Positions 52,546-62,424 of a stretch of 64,000 bases of DNA are shown piece by piece. Location of the stretch: NCBI RefSeq assembly GCF_010983895.1, contig NZ_CP048836.1, positions 2,852,001 through 2,916,000 on the forward strand, in the 5' to 3' direction. Origin of the DNA: Nitrogeniibacter mangrovi. Lineage in GTDB: Bacteria; Pseudomonadota; Gammaproteobacteria; Burkholderiales; Rhodocyclaceae. A program made the translations under genes and the position numbers. Under the pieces are notes generated by a model that saw only the letters and a list, made by a program, of their open reading frames with translations, was not told the origin of the DNA and searched no databases. Positions within the stretch are counted from its first letter, which is position 1, and each line of letters starts with the position of its first letter.

Positions 52546-53706
52546 TTAGAACTTGTGGGCGATACCGAGATCGAAACCGCGGGTACCGTAGCCTTTGCCG
52601 GTAGCACCGTAGGCGTTGGCAGCCGGGCTGATGGTCACAGCCGCGTTGTCGTCGTTGCGGATGGTGCCGTAGTCGACGTAGAAGTTGGTGCGCTTGGACA
52701 GCAGGTAGTCAGCACCAATACCGAACTTCTTGGTTTTGGACTTGTTAACTTCGCGGTCTTTGGTCTGACCATAGACGGCCTTCAGCACAACATTGCTGCC
52801 AATCGGCGCCTTCGCACCGAGGAACCAAGAACGATAGTCGGCGACGGTGCCAGCACCAGTGGCTTTGACTTTGTTGATGTCATACAGGGCAGACACTTTC
52901 ACCACGCCGAAGTCGTAGGCACCAGCGATCGTGGTCACAACTTCCTTGTCAAAGTAGATGGGAGCCGCAACAGTATTCAGATTGACGGTCTTGCCACCCT
53001 GAGCATACACACGCTCCCAGTCGAGGTTCGCGCTGATCGGGCCGTTGGCGTAGGTCAGCATGATGGTGTTCAGGCGCAGGTCACCGCGGTTACCATCGTG
53101 CTCCTGACCCTGAGCCAGACCAGCGAAGCCGAGACCGTTGCTCGCACCAATGTTCGAGCTATACGCAGCGACCACCGAGAAGCCACCGAACGACGGGGAA
53201 ATGTAAGCAACCGCGTTGTCAGCACGATCGACCTGACCGGTGACTTGCGTGAAGTTACCCATGCCGCCGCCCGCGAACGGATCGTACTTGTTGAAGACGC
53301 CATAACGCACGCCGTCCAGACGACCACCGACCACGGTACCGAAGCCGCCGGTCAGGCCGACGTAGGCGTGACGCGAGCCGTTCAGGCCGCCGTTGGTGTC
53401 GTTGGCGATCGAACCGAATTCGAGTTCGAAGATGGCCTTGAGGCCGTTGCCAAGATCCTCAGCACCCTTGAAGCCCAGACGGCTGCCGCCTTCCATACCG
53501 GAAGCGAATTCAGTTTTGCCATCAGTCGCAGCGGGGTTGTAGCTGGCACTGGCCGGATCCGTCAGAGCGTTCTTGACGCCACCACTGGTGCCGGTACGGG
53601 ACATGAAACCGTAGTCAATCCGACCGTAGATGGTCACGTTGGACTGAGCAAAAGCCGGAGCGGCCATCAGGCCGGCGACGGCCAGAGCAATCAGTTTCTT
53701 CTGCAT
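52546..53706 (-). CDS. Gram-negative porin, betaproteobacterial OmpC-like
   Basis: 386 residues. Signal peptide MQKKLIALAVAGLMAAPAFA is cut before QSNVTIYGRIDYGF, the classical start of betaproteobacterial trimeric porins. Further landmarks are SRLGFKGAEDLGNGLKAIFELEFGS (about 75-99), RHAYVGLTGGFGTVVGGRLDGVRY with loop 3 (about 115-138) and a C-terminal GTRGFDLGIAHKF ending in Phe. The ATG at 53706 has AGGAG 6 bases before it, and codon use is that of a highly expressed gene. A longer frame to 53784 has no start support. General diffusion of small solutes through the outer membrane. Confidence 0.97.
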   Translation of the reverse strand: MQKKLIALAVAGLMAAPAFAQSNVTIYGRIDYGFMSRTGTSGGVKNALTDPASASYNPAATDGKTEFASGMEGGSRLGFKGAEDLGNGLKAIFELEFGSIANDTNGGLNGSRHAYVGLTGGFGTVVGGRLDGVRYGVFNKYDPFAGGGMGNFTQVTGQVDRADNAVAYISPSFGGFSVVAAYSSNIGASNGLGFAGLAQGQEHDGNRGDLRLNTIMLTYANGPISANLDWERVYAQGGKTVNLNTVAAPIYFDKEVVTTIAGAYDFGVVKVSALYDINKVKATGAGTVADYRSWFLGAKAPIGSNVVLKAVYGQTKDREVNKSKTKKFGIGADYLLSKRTNFYVDYGTIRNDDNAAVTISPAANAYGATGKGYGTRGFDLGIAHKF

Positions 53707-53883
53707 GGATTTCTCCTGTGTTTTAGAAGTAGGGACTCGCTTCTCTGAGCCCGACTGACCTCTCAAGTCGAGAAGTTGTTGCAATCATGCAAAGCGCAAG
53801 GGGTGGCTAGCAAGCGAAAGGGCCGTTTATTGGGGGTGTGCCGCGGCGCGGTGTTGCTTTTGCGCAACAACGCCGGAGTTCGG

Positions 53884-55611
53884 TCAGAACGCGATCGCGA
53901 TGGAGAAATGCAGGCGGACCCGGCGGTCGGCCTCACCGTACGCCAGATCGGCGGCCAGGGGGCCGGCAGGACTGCGCCAGCGGGCACCGACGCCGTAGCC
54001 GCGCTTGAGGCTCAGGCGGGCGCGCTCGTCGGCCGCGTCGCCAGCGTCCACGAAGGCGGCCACGCCCCAGTCGTTGGCCCACCAATGGGTGTATTCGGCG
54101 CCCAGCACCGCCAGGTAGCGGCCGCCGACGACAGCATCGCCCTCGCGCACGCCGAGGCTGTTGTACTGGTAGCCACGCACGCTCTGGGCGCCGCCGGTGC
54201 GGAACAGGAAGTCCTGGGGAATGCCGTCCCGGCCGGGCGCACGGGTCATGCCGCCTTCGGCCCGCAGCAACACCACGTCCCGTTCGCCCACCGGGTGGTA
54301 CCAGGCCACGCGACCGGACAGGCGCAGGAAGTTCTGATCGGAGAAGGCGGCCTTGGCGCCGCCGCCGATCTGGCCGGAGATCACGTAGCCGTCGCGGGGG
54401 TTGAACAGGTCGTCCACCTGTCGCAGGGTCCACGTCCAGTTGAGCGTCAGGGCCTTGTTGCGGGTGCGCTCGGCGCCATCGGGCGAATAGATTTCGCGCT
54501 GGAGCTTGAGCGCCAGGTGGGTTTCGATGTTGCCGCGCTGGTGACGCCGCGCCGCACCGATGGCCAGGGTCTGTGTGGTCAGCCCCTGGGCTCGGGTGCG
54601 CTCCGACTGGGCTCCAAAGCTGTCCTGTCCGCCGCCGCGCGCCGGCGGCAGGAAGACGTCGGCGAACAGCAGCTGGTGGCGCTGCTCCAACCGCAGTCCG
54701 GTGTCGAGTTGCCAACCGCGATCGAACAGGTTGGCGTCGCGGTAGCTCGTCTCGGCCCGGTAGCCGTTGTTGCTGCTGTAGCCGGCACCGAACTCGATGC
54801 GGCGGGGCTTGGCCTCCACCAGCGCCACGTCGATCGGCACCTGCTCGGTCGCGCCATCGGTGGGCAGGCTCACCCTCACCGAGGCGAAATAGGGCGTGGC
54901 CTGGAGGGCCCGCTGCAGATCGAGCAACGCGTCGCGATCATAGGGCGCGCCCGGCGCGATCGGGTTGTAGCGGCGCACCAGTTGCGCGTCGTATTCGGAC
55001 AGGCCGTCGATATGCAGCTCGCCCATGGTGTAGGCGGGGCCGGAATCGACCACCAGTTGCAGCCGGGCCGCCTGTGCCGCCGGGTCGATGGTGGCCTCGG
55101 TCTCGGTGAACCGGGCGGCGGGGAAATCGCGCACCGACACTTCATCGAGCAGCCAGCCCTTGGCGGCATCCCAGTCGGCCTGGCGGAACGGCAGCCCCGG
55201 CTTGAGGGGCCAGGCCTGCTCGATCCGCGCGCGCCGCTCGGCATCGGCAGCGCGTTCGATCTGACCGGCGAAGCGGATGTCGACGGTGTCGATGTGGGTG
55301 CGCGGCCCGGCGTCGATGCGCAGACGCACCGGCATGCCTTCGCCTTCACGGCGGATGGTGGGCGAGAAATACCCTTCGGTGGCGAGCAACCCGGTGATCT
55401 CGCTACGCGCGCGGCGCACCAGGGCCTGCTGCTCACGTGGCCCGGGGTCGGCGCCAATGGCATCCTCGCGCAGCACCGTCAGATGCTTGTCCAGCAGCGG
55501 GCGCAGCGGCGCGGCCACGTCCAGCGTGACCGGCGCCTCGGCCCGGGCCACCGGGGCAGCGCAGCACAACATCAGCACGAACAGGCGCACGGCCCGGCTT
55601 GAGACACTCAT
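53884..55611 (-). CDS. tamA: Outer-membrane translocation/assembly protein TamA
   Basis: 575 residues, Omp85 family. Signal peptide RLFVLMLCCAAPVARA, then three POTRA-type domains (about 25-245; for example TLDVAAPLRPLLDKHL, HIDTVDIRFAGQIE, TMGELHIDGLSEYDAQLVRRYNPIAPG). The 16-strand barrel follows with the lid-lock motif VRGYQYNSLGVREGD (about 473-487) and the terminal strand VRLHFSIAIAF ending in Phe. It inserts autotransporters and other outer-membrane proteins together with TamB, but tamB is not in the adjacent positions: the next gene downstream is the porin and upstream is putA. The ATG at 55611 gives a good signal peptide; a longer reading from 55653 would bury it. Confidence 0.9.
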   Translation of the reverse strand: MSVSSRAVRLFVLMLCCAAPVARAEAPVTLDVAAPLRPLLDKHLTVLREDAIGADPGPREQQALVRRARSEITGLLATEGYFSPTIRREGEGMPVRLRIDAGPRTHIDTVDIRFAGQIERAADAERRARIEQAWPLKPGLPFRQADWDAAKGWLLDEVSVRDFPAARFTETEATIDPAAQAARLQLVVDSGPAYTMGELHIDGLSEYDAQLVRRYNPIAPGAPYDRDALLDLQRALQATPYFASVRVSLPTDGATEQVPIDVALVEAKPRRIEFGAGYSSNNGYRAETSYRDANLFDRGWQLDTGLRLEQRHQLLFADVFLPPARGGGQDSFGAQSERTRAQGLTTQTLAIGAARRHQRGNIETHLALKLQREIYSPDGAERTRNKALTLNWTWTLRQVDDLFNPRDGYVISGQIGGGAKAAFSDQNFLRLSGRVAWYHPVGERDVVLLRAEGGMTRAPGRDGIPQDFLFRTGGAQSVRGYQYNSLGVREGDAVVGGRYLAVLGAEYTHWWANDWGVAAFVDAGDAADERARLSLKRGYGVGARWRSPAGPLAADLAYGEADRRVRLHFSIAIAF

Positions 55612-55654
55612 GCCCGCGATTGTAGGGCGTCCGCGCCGGGCGCGTGATGCCACG

Positions 55655-58600
55655 TCAGGCCGGCAGGGCCATGAGACCGGCGTTGCCGCCCGCGGCGGCG
55701 GTGTTGACGCTGACGCTCCGTTCCACGATCAGGCGCGTCAGATCGTAGCGGGGCGACGGCGTGAGCAGGCCGATCAGGGCGCCGGTCCCGGCGGCGAGGC
55801 GCTGGCGCAGGGCCTCGGCATCGGCACGGGCGCCATCGAACAGCACCACGTCCGGCGCGGCGGCGAGCACGTCCGGGACCCAGTCGATGCAGGCGGCCAC
55901 CGCTGCCGGCAAGGCGTCCAGGCGGGTGCGCAGCACCGGTTCGTCGGCGATCAGGATGCGGTTGTCGGTGGCCAGCGCGGCGGCCAGCTGATGGAGCAGC
56001 GCCCGCAGATCGGTCGTCAGCGCGCCGGCACGCCCGCGCGGGCGGAAATGCAAGCGGTTTTCCTCGCCCGTCGGCCCCGGCAGCAGGCAGCTGCGGTTCG
56101 CGAGCGAGGCTTCGCCGTAGCCGGCGACCAGGCCGATGAGCGCGTTGATCTCGCCCTCACTGAGCAGCCCGGCGGAATCGGCCACCAGCCAGGCCTCGAA
56201 GGCGTCGAGCTGGGGGTGGAGCGCCGGCGACAGCCGCGGGATGGCCGGTGGCGCCGGCTGGCGTACGAGGCGTTGCAGATACAAGGGGCCACCCGCCTTG
56301 GGCCCGGTGCCGGAGCGCCCTTCCCCACCGAAGGGCTGCACCCCGACGACGGCACCGATCATGTCGCGATTGACGTAGATGTTGCCGGCACGGGCCTGGG
56401 TCACCACGGCGTCGATGCGCTCGTCCACGCGCGAATGGATGCCCAGGGTCAGGCCGTAGCCGGTGGCGTTGATGGTCTCGATCAGTTGCGGCAGCGCGTC
56501 GGCACGATAGCGCAGCACATGCAGCACCGGGCCGAACACCTCGTCCTCCAGGCGCGCGAGGCGATCGAGCTCGATCAGGGTCGGCGGCATGAAGTGGCCC
56601 GGGGTGTCGGGCGTCAGCGCCACACTGTCGCAGGCCATGCCGGCCGCCGTCATCGCCGCCACATGGTCACGCAGGCGATCGAGTGCGGTGGCGTCGATCA
56701 CCGGACCGATGTCGGTGCGCACATCGGCCGGATCGCCGACGCGCAGTTCGCGCATGGCGGCACGGATCATCGCCAGCAGCCGGTCGGCGACCTCCTCCTG
56801 CAGGCACAGCACCCGCAGCGCCGAGCAGCGCTGGCCGGCTGAATCGAAGGCGGAGGTGAGCACGTCGGCCACCACTTGTTCGGGCAACGCCGAGGAATCG
56901 ACGATGAGGGCGTTCTGACCGCCGGTCTGGGCAATCAGCGGAATGTCGCCGCGCTGCGCGAGCACCCGGGCGATGTGCCGCGCGGTGTGGGTCGAGCCGG
57001 TGAACATGACACCCCGGGTGCGCGCATCGGCCACCAGCGCCTCGCCCACCCCCGCGCCGGCTCCAGGCAGGCACTGCAACACCGCCGCAGGCACGCCCAC
57101 CGCGTGGAACAGGCCCACCGCGCGGGTGGCCATCAGCGGCGTCCGCGCGGCCGGTTTGGCCACCACCGGGTTGCCCGCCACCAGCGCCGCCGCCACCTGG
57201 CCGACGAAGATCGCCAGCGGGAAATTCCACGGGCTGAGGCACACCACCGGCCCGAGCGGCACCGTCGCCTCACCCCACGGCATCTGCCGCGCCTGCTGGG
57301 CGTAGTAGCGGCAGAAGTCGACCGCCTCGCGCACCTCGGCCAACGCGTTGCGCCAGGATTTTCCGGCTTCCCGGATGGCCAGCGCCATGAGGCCGAGACA
57401 CTCGCGCTCCATGGCGTCCGCGGCGCGTTCGAGCAACAGGGCCCGGTCCGCCACCGGTGTGCGTGCCCAGCCCTCGGCGGCCTGCGCCGCCATCTCCAGC
57501 GCGAGGGCCGCATCGGCGGCGTCGGCCGCGCACACGGTGCCGACGACATCCGCCGGATCGGCCGGATTGCACACCGGCGCCGGCGCCGCGCGATCGCCGG
57601 TGGCGGCCGCGATCATCGGCACCGCCTCGGGGCGGACCTCGCGGCTCGCCGCAATGGCCTCGACGATGGACTGGCGCACCGGCTCGCTGGCCAGATCGAG
57701 CCCACGTGCCGCGCGGCGCCCCGGACCGACCACATCCACCGGTAAGGGGATCGCCGGATGCGGCGCACCAGCGGTGACCGCCGCGGCCACCACCGGATCG
57801 GCCACCAGGGCGTCGACAGGCACCTCCTCGTCCACGATGCGGTTCACGAAGCTCGAGTTGGCGCCGTTTTCGAGCAGGCGCCGCACCAGGTAGGCCAACA
57901 GGGTCTCGTGGGCGCCCACCGGCGCATAGATGCGCACCTGACGGCCGAGGCCGTCGGGCGTGACCACCTGGTCGTACAGGGTCTCGCCCATGCCATGCAG
58001 GCACTGGAACTCGTAGTCGCCCGGATGGTAGTCGCCGCCGATCAGGTGACACACCGCCGCCAGCGTGTGGGCGTTGTGGGTGGCGAACTGCGGATAGACC
58101 AGATCGCACGCATCCAGCAGCGTGCGCGCGCAGGCCAGGTAGGCCACGTCGGTGTGCACCTTGCGGGTGAACACCGGGTAGTCGGCGAGGCCGTCCACTT
58201 GCGCCCGCTTGATTTCGGTGTCCCAGTAGGCCCCCTTGACGAGCCGCAGCATGAGCCGGTGACCGCTGCGGCGCGCCAGCGCAATCAACGCGTCGATCAC
58301 GCGCGGCGCGCGCTTCTGGTAGGCCTGAACCACAAAGCCGAGCCCGTGCCAGCCGTCGAAGGCCGGATCCATGGCCAGGGCCTCGAACACGTCGAGGGAC
58401 AGTTCCAGCCGATCGGCCTCCTCGGCGTCAAGACTGACCCCGATGTCGTACTCGCGCGCGAGCAGAAACAACTCACGCACCCGGGGCAGCAACTCGCCCA
58501 TCACCCGGTCGCGCTGCGACCAGCGGTAGCGCGGATGCAGCGCCGAGAGCTTGATCGCCATGCCGTTGCCATCGATGACGCCGCGGCGTGCGTTACCCTG

Positions 58601-59317
58601 GCCGATCGCATGGATGGCCTCGGCGTAGCGCGCGAAATAGCGTTCGGCATCGGCCGCAGTGACGGCCGCCTCGCCGAACAGGTCGAAGGCGTAACGATAG
58701 CCGCGTGCTTCGCCGAAGCGCGCGGTTTCGAGTGCGGATGGGATGTCCTGGCCGATGACGAACTGCTCGCCCAGCACCCGCATGGCCAGATCCATGCCCT
58801 TGCGCACCAGGGGCTCACCGCCCCGGTGGGCCAGCCGGCCCAGGGCCGCGCGCAGGCCACGGGTTTCGGTGCCGCCGACGAGACGCCCGGTGATGAGCAA
58901 CCCCCAGGCCGCGGCATTGACGAACATGGAGGGGCTGTGGCCGATGTGCGCCTGCCAGTCACCGGCGGCCAGTTTGTCGCGGATGAGCCGGTCCGCGGTG
59001 TCCGCGTCCGGCACCCGCAGCAGTGCCTCGGCCAGACACATGAGCGCCACGCCCTCATGGGTGGACAGGGAGAATTCGCGCATGAGCGCGTCGACGCCCG
59101 AGCGGTGCACCCGGGCCGCCCGCACCCCCGCCACCAGCGAGCGGGCCAGCGCACGTACCTGCCCGGCCTGGGCTTCGGTCAGCCGGGCGGCGAGGATGAG
59201 CGGTTCAAGGCATTCGGCCTCCGGCGCACGGCAGGCGGCGTCGATGGCCTGGCGCAGGGGGCCACGCGGCGACGCGGGCAGCGCGGCGGCCTCCCTGGAT
59301 AGCGGGGTCGGTGTCAT
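55655..59317 (-). CDS. putA: Bifunctional proline dehydrogenase / L-glutamate gamma-semialdehyde dehydrogenase
   Basis: 1220 residues. Residues about 70-470 are the FAD-dependent proline dehydrogenase barrel (IKLSALHPRYRWSQRDRV, LRLVKGAYWDTEIKRAQVDG, LYDQVVTPDGLGRQVRIYAPVGAHETLLAYLVRRLLENG). Residues about 540-1010 are the aldehyde dehydrogenase (PWNFPLAIFVGQVAAALVAGN, TGSTHTARHIARVLA, SAGQRCSALRVL with the catalytic Cys, and VQPFGGEGRSGTGPKAGGPLYL). A C-terminal flap domain of about 200 residues completes the long form. The N-terminus lacks the ribbon-helix-helix DNA-binding domain of E. coli PutA, so it should not repress its own gene. Converts proline to glutamate at the inner membrane. 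Confidence 0.96.
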   Translation of the reverse strand: MTPTPLSREAAALPASPRGPLRQAIDAACRAPEAECLEPLILAARLTEAQAGQVRALARSLVAGVRAARVHRSGVDALMREFSLSTHEGVALMCLAEALLRVPDADTADRLIRDKLAAGDWQAHIGHSPSMFVNAAAWGLLITGRLVGGTETRGLRAALGRLAHRGGEPLVRKGMDLAMRVLGEQFVIGQDIPSALETARFGEARGYRYAFDLFGEAAVTAADAERYFARYAEAIHAIGQGNARRGVIDGNGMAIKLSALHPRYRWSQRDRVMGELLPRVRELFLLAREYDIGVSLDAEEADRLELSLDVFEALAMDPAFDGWHGLGFVVQAYQKRAPRVIDALIALARRSGHRLMLRLVKGAYWDTEIKRAQVDGLADYPVFTRKVHTDVAYLACARTLLDACDLVYPQFATHNAHTLAAVCHLIGGDYHPGDYEFQCLHGMGETLYDQVVTPDGLGRQVRIYAPVGAHETLLAYLVRRLLENGANSSFVNRIVDEEVPVDALVADPVVAAAVTAGAPHPAIPLPVDVVGPGRRAARGLDLASEPVRQSIVEAIAASREVRPEAVPMIAAATGDRAAPAPVCNPADPADVVGTVCAADAADAALALEMAAQAAEGWARTPVADRALLLERAADAMERECLGLMALAIREAGKSWRNALAEVREAVDFCRYYAQQARQMPWGEATVPLGPVVCLSPWNFPLAIFVGQVAAALVAGNPVVAKPAARTPLMATRAVGLFHAVGVPAAVLQCLPGAGAGVGEALVADARTRGVMFTGSTHTARHIARVLAQRGDIPLIAQTGGQNALIVDSSALPEQVVADVLTSAFDSAGQRCSALRVLCLQEEVADRLLAMIRAAMRELRVGDPADVRTDIGPVIDATALDRLRDHVAAMTAAGMACDSVALTPDTPGHFMPPTLIELDRLARLEDEVFGPVLHVLRYRADALPQLIETINATGYGLTLGIHSRVDERIDAVVTQARAGNIYVNRDMIGAVVGVQPFGGEGRSGTGPKAGGPLYLQRLVRQPAPPAIPRLSPALHPQLDAFEAWLVADSAGLLSEGEINALIGLVAGYGEASLANRSCLLPGPTGEENRLHFRPRGRAGALTTDLRALLHQLAAALATDNRILIADEPVLRTRLDALPAAVAACIDWVPDVLAAAPDVVLFDGARADAEALRQRLAAGTGALIGLLTPSPRYDLTRLIVERSVSVNTAAAGGNAGLMALPA

Positions 59318-59459
59318 GAGCGACTCCTTGCGTCGGTCGGCGCGACGCTTGTGGCGTCACCGACCCTGTGAGGGGATTGTCTTCTCTCATTCAAGCCGCT
59401 GAGGCCCGACAATCAACTTCCGTTGCTGTGACCAGCGGCAAGTACCGACGTTCGGGCAC

Positions 59460-59482
59460 AAAAAAACCGCCCCGGAGGGCGG
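59460..59482 (-). terminator. Rho-independent terminator of fbp
   Basis: A 6-bp G+C stem CCGCCC/GGGCGG (59467-59472 and 59477-59482, loop CGGA) is followed on the minus strand by seven T (A run 59460-59466). It lies 26 bases after the fbp stop codon. Confidence 0.88.
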
Positions 59483-59508
59483 CGTTTGCCAGATGAGCCA
59501 CGCACGGA

Positions 59509-60509
59509 TCAGGCGTCGAGGTGATAGCGGGTGACCCGCTCGACCTCGTTGCGCGAACCGAGGATCACCGGCACGCGCTGGTGCAGCCGCTCCGGCTGGA
59601 GGGAGAGGATGCGCTCGCGCCCGGTCGTGGCCGCGCCGCCGGCCTGCTCCACGAGCATCGCCATGGGGTTGGCCTCGTACATGAGCCGCAGCTTGCCGCC
59701 CTTGTCCTTGCATTTGGCGTCGAGCGGGTACATGAACACGCCCCCCGGGTGAGGATGCGATGCACGTCGGCCACCATCGAGGCCACCCAGCGCATGTTGA
59801 AATCCTTGCCGCGCGGGCCGGTCTTGCCGGCCTGCAGCTCCGCCACGTAACGCTGCACCGGCGCTTCCCAATGGCGCGCATTGGACGCGTTGATGGCGTA
59901 TTCGCCGGTGTCTTCGGGGATGGTCATGTTCGGATGGGTGTAGATGAAGCTGCCCATCTCGCGATCGAGCGTGAACGCATGCACCCCATGGCCGACGGTC
60001 AGCACCAGCTGAGTCGAGGGGCCATACACCGAGTACCCGGCCGCCACCTGGGTCTCGCCGGCCTGCAGAAAGTCCGCCTCGGTCGGATCGGTGCAGTTGC
60101 CGGGGCAGCGCAGCACCGAAAAGATGGTGCCGACGGACACGTTCACGTCAATGTTGGAGGAGCCGTCGAGCGGATCGAACAGGAGCAGGTAACCGCCCTT
60201 GGGATAGTCGCGGGGGATGGCCTGGACGGTCTCGACCTCTTCGGAGGCCATGGCCGCCAGATGGCCGCCCCACTCGTTCGCCTGGATCAGGATGTCGTTG
60301 GCGATCACGTCGAGCTTCTTCTGTGCCTCGCCCTGCACGTTGTCGGACCCGGCCTCGCCCAGCACCCCGGCCAGCGCCCCCTTGGAGACATTGACGCTGA
60401 TCGCCTTCACCGCCCGGGCCACCACTTCGATGAGCAGACGCAGGTCGGCCGTCATGTGGCCTGCGCGCTGCTGCTCGATGAGGAACTGGGTAAGGGTGAC
60501 ACGCTGCAT
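59509..60509 (-). pseudogene. fbp: Fructose-1,6-bisphosphatase class 1, interrupted by a one-base deletion
   Basis: Gluconeogenic and Calvin-cycle phosphatase. From the ATG at 60509 (GGAG 8 bases before it) the frame is normal: [53 protein letters not shown] (about 109-134) and [23 protein letters not shown], up to [11 protein letters not shown]. It then shifts into a nonsense tail ending at 59565. The expected rest ([52 protein letters not shown], stop 59509-59511) continues in another frame. One more G in the run complementary to 59741-59746 (six C; seven needed) restores 333 residues, the family length. All metal and substrate motifs are otherwise perfect, so a sequence error is at least as likely as a true pseudogene. 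Confidence 0.92.
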
Positions 60510-60632
60510 GGGGAGCACTCCGGAATGGCAATGAACGGGGTCAGGCGGATTATCCCGTTTTCCGGTGCCGACTGCACGTTGGCGGTATCATCGGCTCTCC
60601 CGATCACGAACCACCCGCCCCTGCCACCGTTC

Positions 60633-61901
60633 ATGCACGTCCTCGTCCTCGGCGCCGGCCTCGCCGGCGTGACCTCCGCCTGGTATCTCAAGCGCGCCGG
60701 CTTCGACGTCACCGTCGTCGACCGCCAGGACGCGCCGGCCATGGAGACGAGCTTTGCCAACGGCGGGCAGATTTCGGTCAGTCACCCGGAGCCGTGGGCC
60801 AACCCGTCCGCGCCCATGACGGTACTGCGCTGGTTGGGCAAGGACGACGCACCGCTCAAGTTCAGCCCGCATGCCGATTGGCGCCAATGGGCCTGGGCCG
60901 CGCGTTTCCTGCGCGAATGCCTGCCCTGGCGTACCGAGCGCAACACGCGCGCCATCGCCGCCCTGGCCCGCTACAGCCGGCGCTGCCTGGCCCAGTTGCG
61001 CGACGAGGCCGGCCTCGACTACCCGCACACCGAGCGCGGCATCCTGCATCTGTTCTTCGAAGCCGACGACGTTCGCGCGATTCCCGCGCGGGTCGCCGTG
61101 CTGGCGCAACACCAGATCCGCGCCGAGGCGTGTGACGCGGCTCGCTGCGTGGAGATCGAACCGGCGCTGGCGCACATGGCGCAGCCACCGCTGGGGGGCA
61201 TCTACGCGCCGGACGACGAATCGGGCGACGCCCACGCCTTCATCGACGCGCTCGCCGCACGCCTGCAGGCCGACGGGGTCCGTTTTCGCTTCGGCACCCG
61301 CATCGAGGGCATCGACCACCAGGGCGATCTGGTCGAAGGCGTGCGCGTGGTCGCTGCCGACGGCAGGCCCGAGCGGATCGAAGCGAACAGCTATGTGGTC
61401 TGCCTGGGCAGCTACAGCCCGATGCTCGTCGCGCCCCTGGGCGAACGGCTGCCCATCTATCCGGTGAAGGGCTATTCGATCAGTGTTCCGGTCGTCGATG
61501 CCGCGCGCGTCCCCGAGGTCAGCCTCACGGACGAGGCCCGGCGCATCGTCTGCTCGCGCTTCGGCGACACCCTGCGGGTGGCGGGCACGGCCGAACTCAA
61601 TGGCTACGACCTGACCCTGGACCCGCGCCGCAGCCGCGGCCTGATCGAATGGGTGGCCTCCCGGTTCCCGGGCGGCACCGATCTGGATGCCGCCCAGACC
61701 TGGTGCGGCCTGCGCCCGACCACTCCGGGCAACACGCCGCTGATCGGCAAGAGTGGTCTGCTCAATCTCTACTACAACACCGGCCACGGCACCCTGGGCT
61801 GGACCCAGGCCTGTGGCTCGGCCGCCGCCCTGGCCGACCTCATGTCGGGCACGCCCCCGATCCCGGATTTTCCGTTCCTGGGCACGCGCTTCGACGGTTG
61901 A
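60633..61901 (+). CDS. dadA: D-amino acid dehydrogenase, small subunit
   Basis: 422 residues, FAD oxidoreductase of the DAO family. The dinucleotide motif is VLVLGAGLAGVTSAWYL (about 3-19), followed by VDRQDAPAMETSFANGGQISVSHPEPWANPS, the segment typical of DadA. The late FAD/active-site block is TWCGLRPTTPGNTPLIGKSGLLNLYYNTGHGTLGWTQACGS (about 353-393). DadA oxidises D-amino acids, mainly D-alanine, at the inner membrane and passes electrons to the respiratory chain. It is divergent from fbp across a 123-base spacer. The ATG at 60633 begins the Rossmann strand directly. Confidence 0.94.
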   Translation: MHVLVLGAGLAGVTSAWYLKRAGFDVTVVDRQDAPAMETSFANGGQISVSHPEPWANPSAPMTVLRWLGKDDAPLKFSPHADWRQWAWAARFLRECLPWRTERNTRAIAALARYSRRCLAQLRDEAGLDYPHTERGILHLFFEADDVRAIPARVAVLAQHQIRAEACDAARCVEIEPALAHMAQPPLGGIYAPDDESGDAHAFIDALAARLQADGVRFRFGTRIEGIDHQGDLVEGVRVVAADGRPERIEANSYVVCLGSYSPMLVAPLGERLPIYPVKGYSISVPVVDAARVPEVSLTDEARRIVCSRFGDTLRVAGTAELNGYDLTLDPRRSRGLIEWVASRFPGGTDLDAAQTWCGLRPTTPGNTPLIGKSGLLNLYYNTGHGTLGWTQACGSAAALADLMSGTPPIPDFPFLGTRFDG

Positions 61902-61915
61902 GCGTCAGCCTCGTC

Positions 61916-61935
61916 GGGCAGGTTGAAACCCGCCC
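61916..61935. repeat. REP-like hairpin after dadA
   Basis: Arms GGGCAGG and CCCGCCC around TTGAAA form a stem with one mismatch 15 bases after the dadA stop. It resembles the hairpin at 52393-52410 (GGCGGG-TTGAAG-CCCGCC), suggesting one dispersed REP family placed behind genes. Confidence 0.45.
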
Positions 61936-61959
61936 ACCGTCCGGCACCCACGGTGTCCT

Positions 61960-62424
61960 TCAGCCGCAGGCGCTGCCTTCCGCGGTCGAGCAGCTGACCC
62001 CCGAGAGTTTCTCCGGATGGGCGATGTCACCGCTGCCGGTATCGAAACCGATGGTCTCGAGATGGAAGGCCAGGGCCGCATCCATGCCCGAGGCATGGTT
62101 TTCGAACCACGGCGGCAACTCCTCCACCAGACGGCGCCCCAGCGCCATGTCGCCGGCCGCGGCGAGCCGGCGCACATCGCGCAGCACGGTGAGCACCCGG
62201 TCGTGTTCCGCCTTGTGGCAGCCCGGGAAGTTCACCGCCGCCATCCAGCGGTTTTCCTGCTCGAAGTGCTCGACCGTGTGTGCGATGAAGGCGTCCAGAC
62301 AGTCGATGAAATCGGCCTCCGGCGCCTCCGCCAGGGCGTTGTAGCACTCCACGAACTCCCGGTGGGTGGCATCCATCGGCGCCAGCCCCAGTTCCAGGGT
62401 GTCGTTCCATTCCATGCGTTTCAT
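61960..62424 (-). CDS. Bacteriohemerythrin (hemerythrin-like di-iron protein)
   Basis: 154 residues. Iron ligands of the hemerythrin fold are visible: His in DATHREFVECYN (about 21), His and Glu in DAFIAHTVEHFEQENRWM (H..H.EQE, about 48-58), His in CHKAEHDRVL (about 69-73) and His/Asp in the late helix (FENHASGMDAAL, about 108-114). The domain starts MEWNDTLELGLAPMDATH as in bacterial O2-binding hemerythrins. It binds oxygen reversibly for sensing or delivery. ATG 62424 has GAGG 8 bases before it. A Cys-containing C-terminal tail (VSCSTAEGSACG) is unusual. Confidence 0.92.
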   Translation of the reverse strand: MKRMEWNDTLELGLAPMDATHREFVECYNALAEAPEADFIDCLDAFIAHTVEHFEQENRWMAAVNFPGCHKAEHDRVLTVLRDVRRLAAAGDMALGRRLVEELPPWFENHASGMDAALAFHLETIGFDTGSGDIAHPEKLSGVSCSTAEGSACG

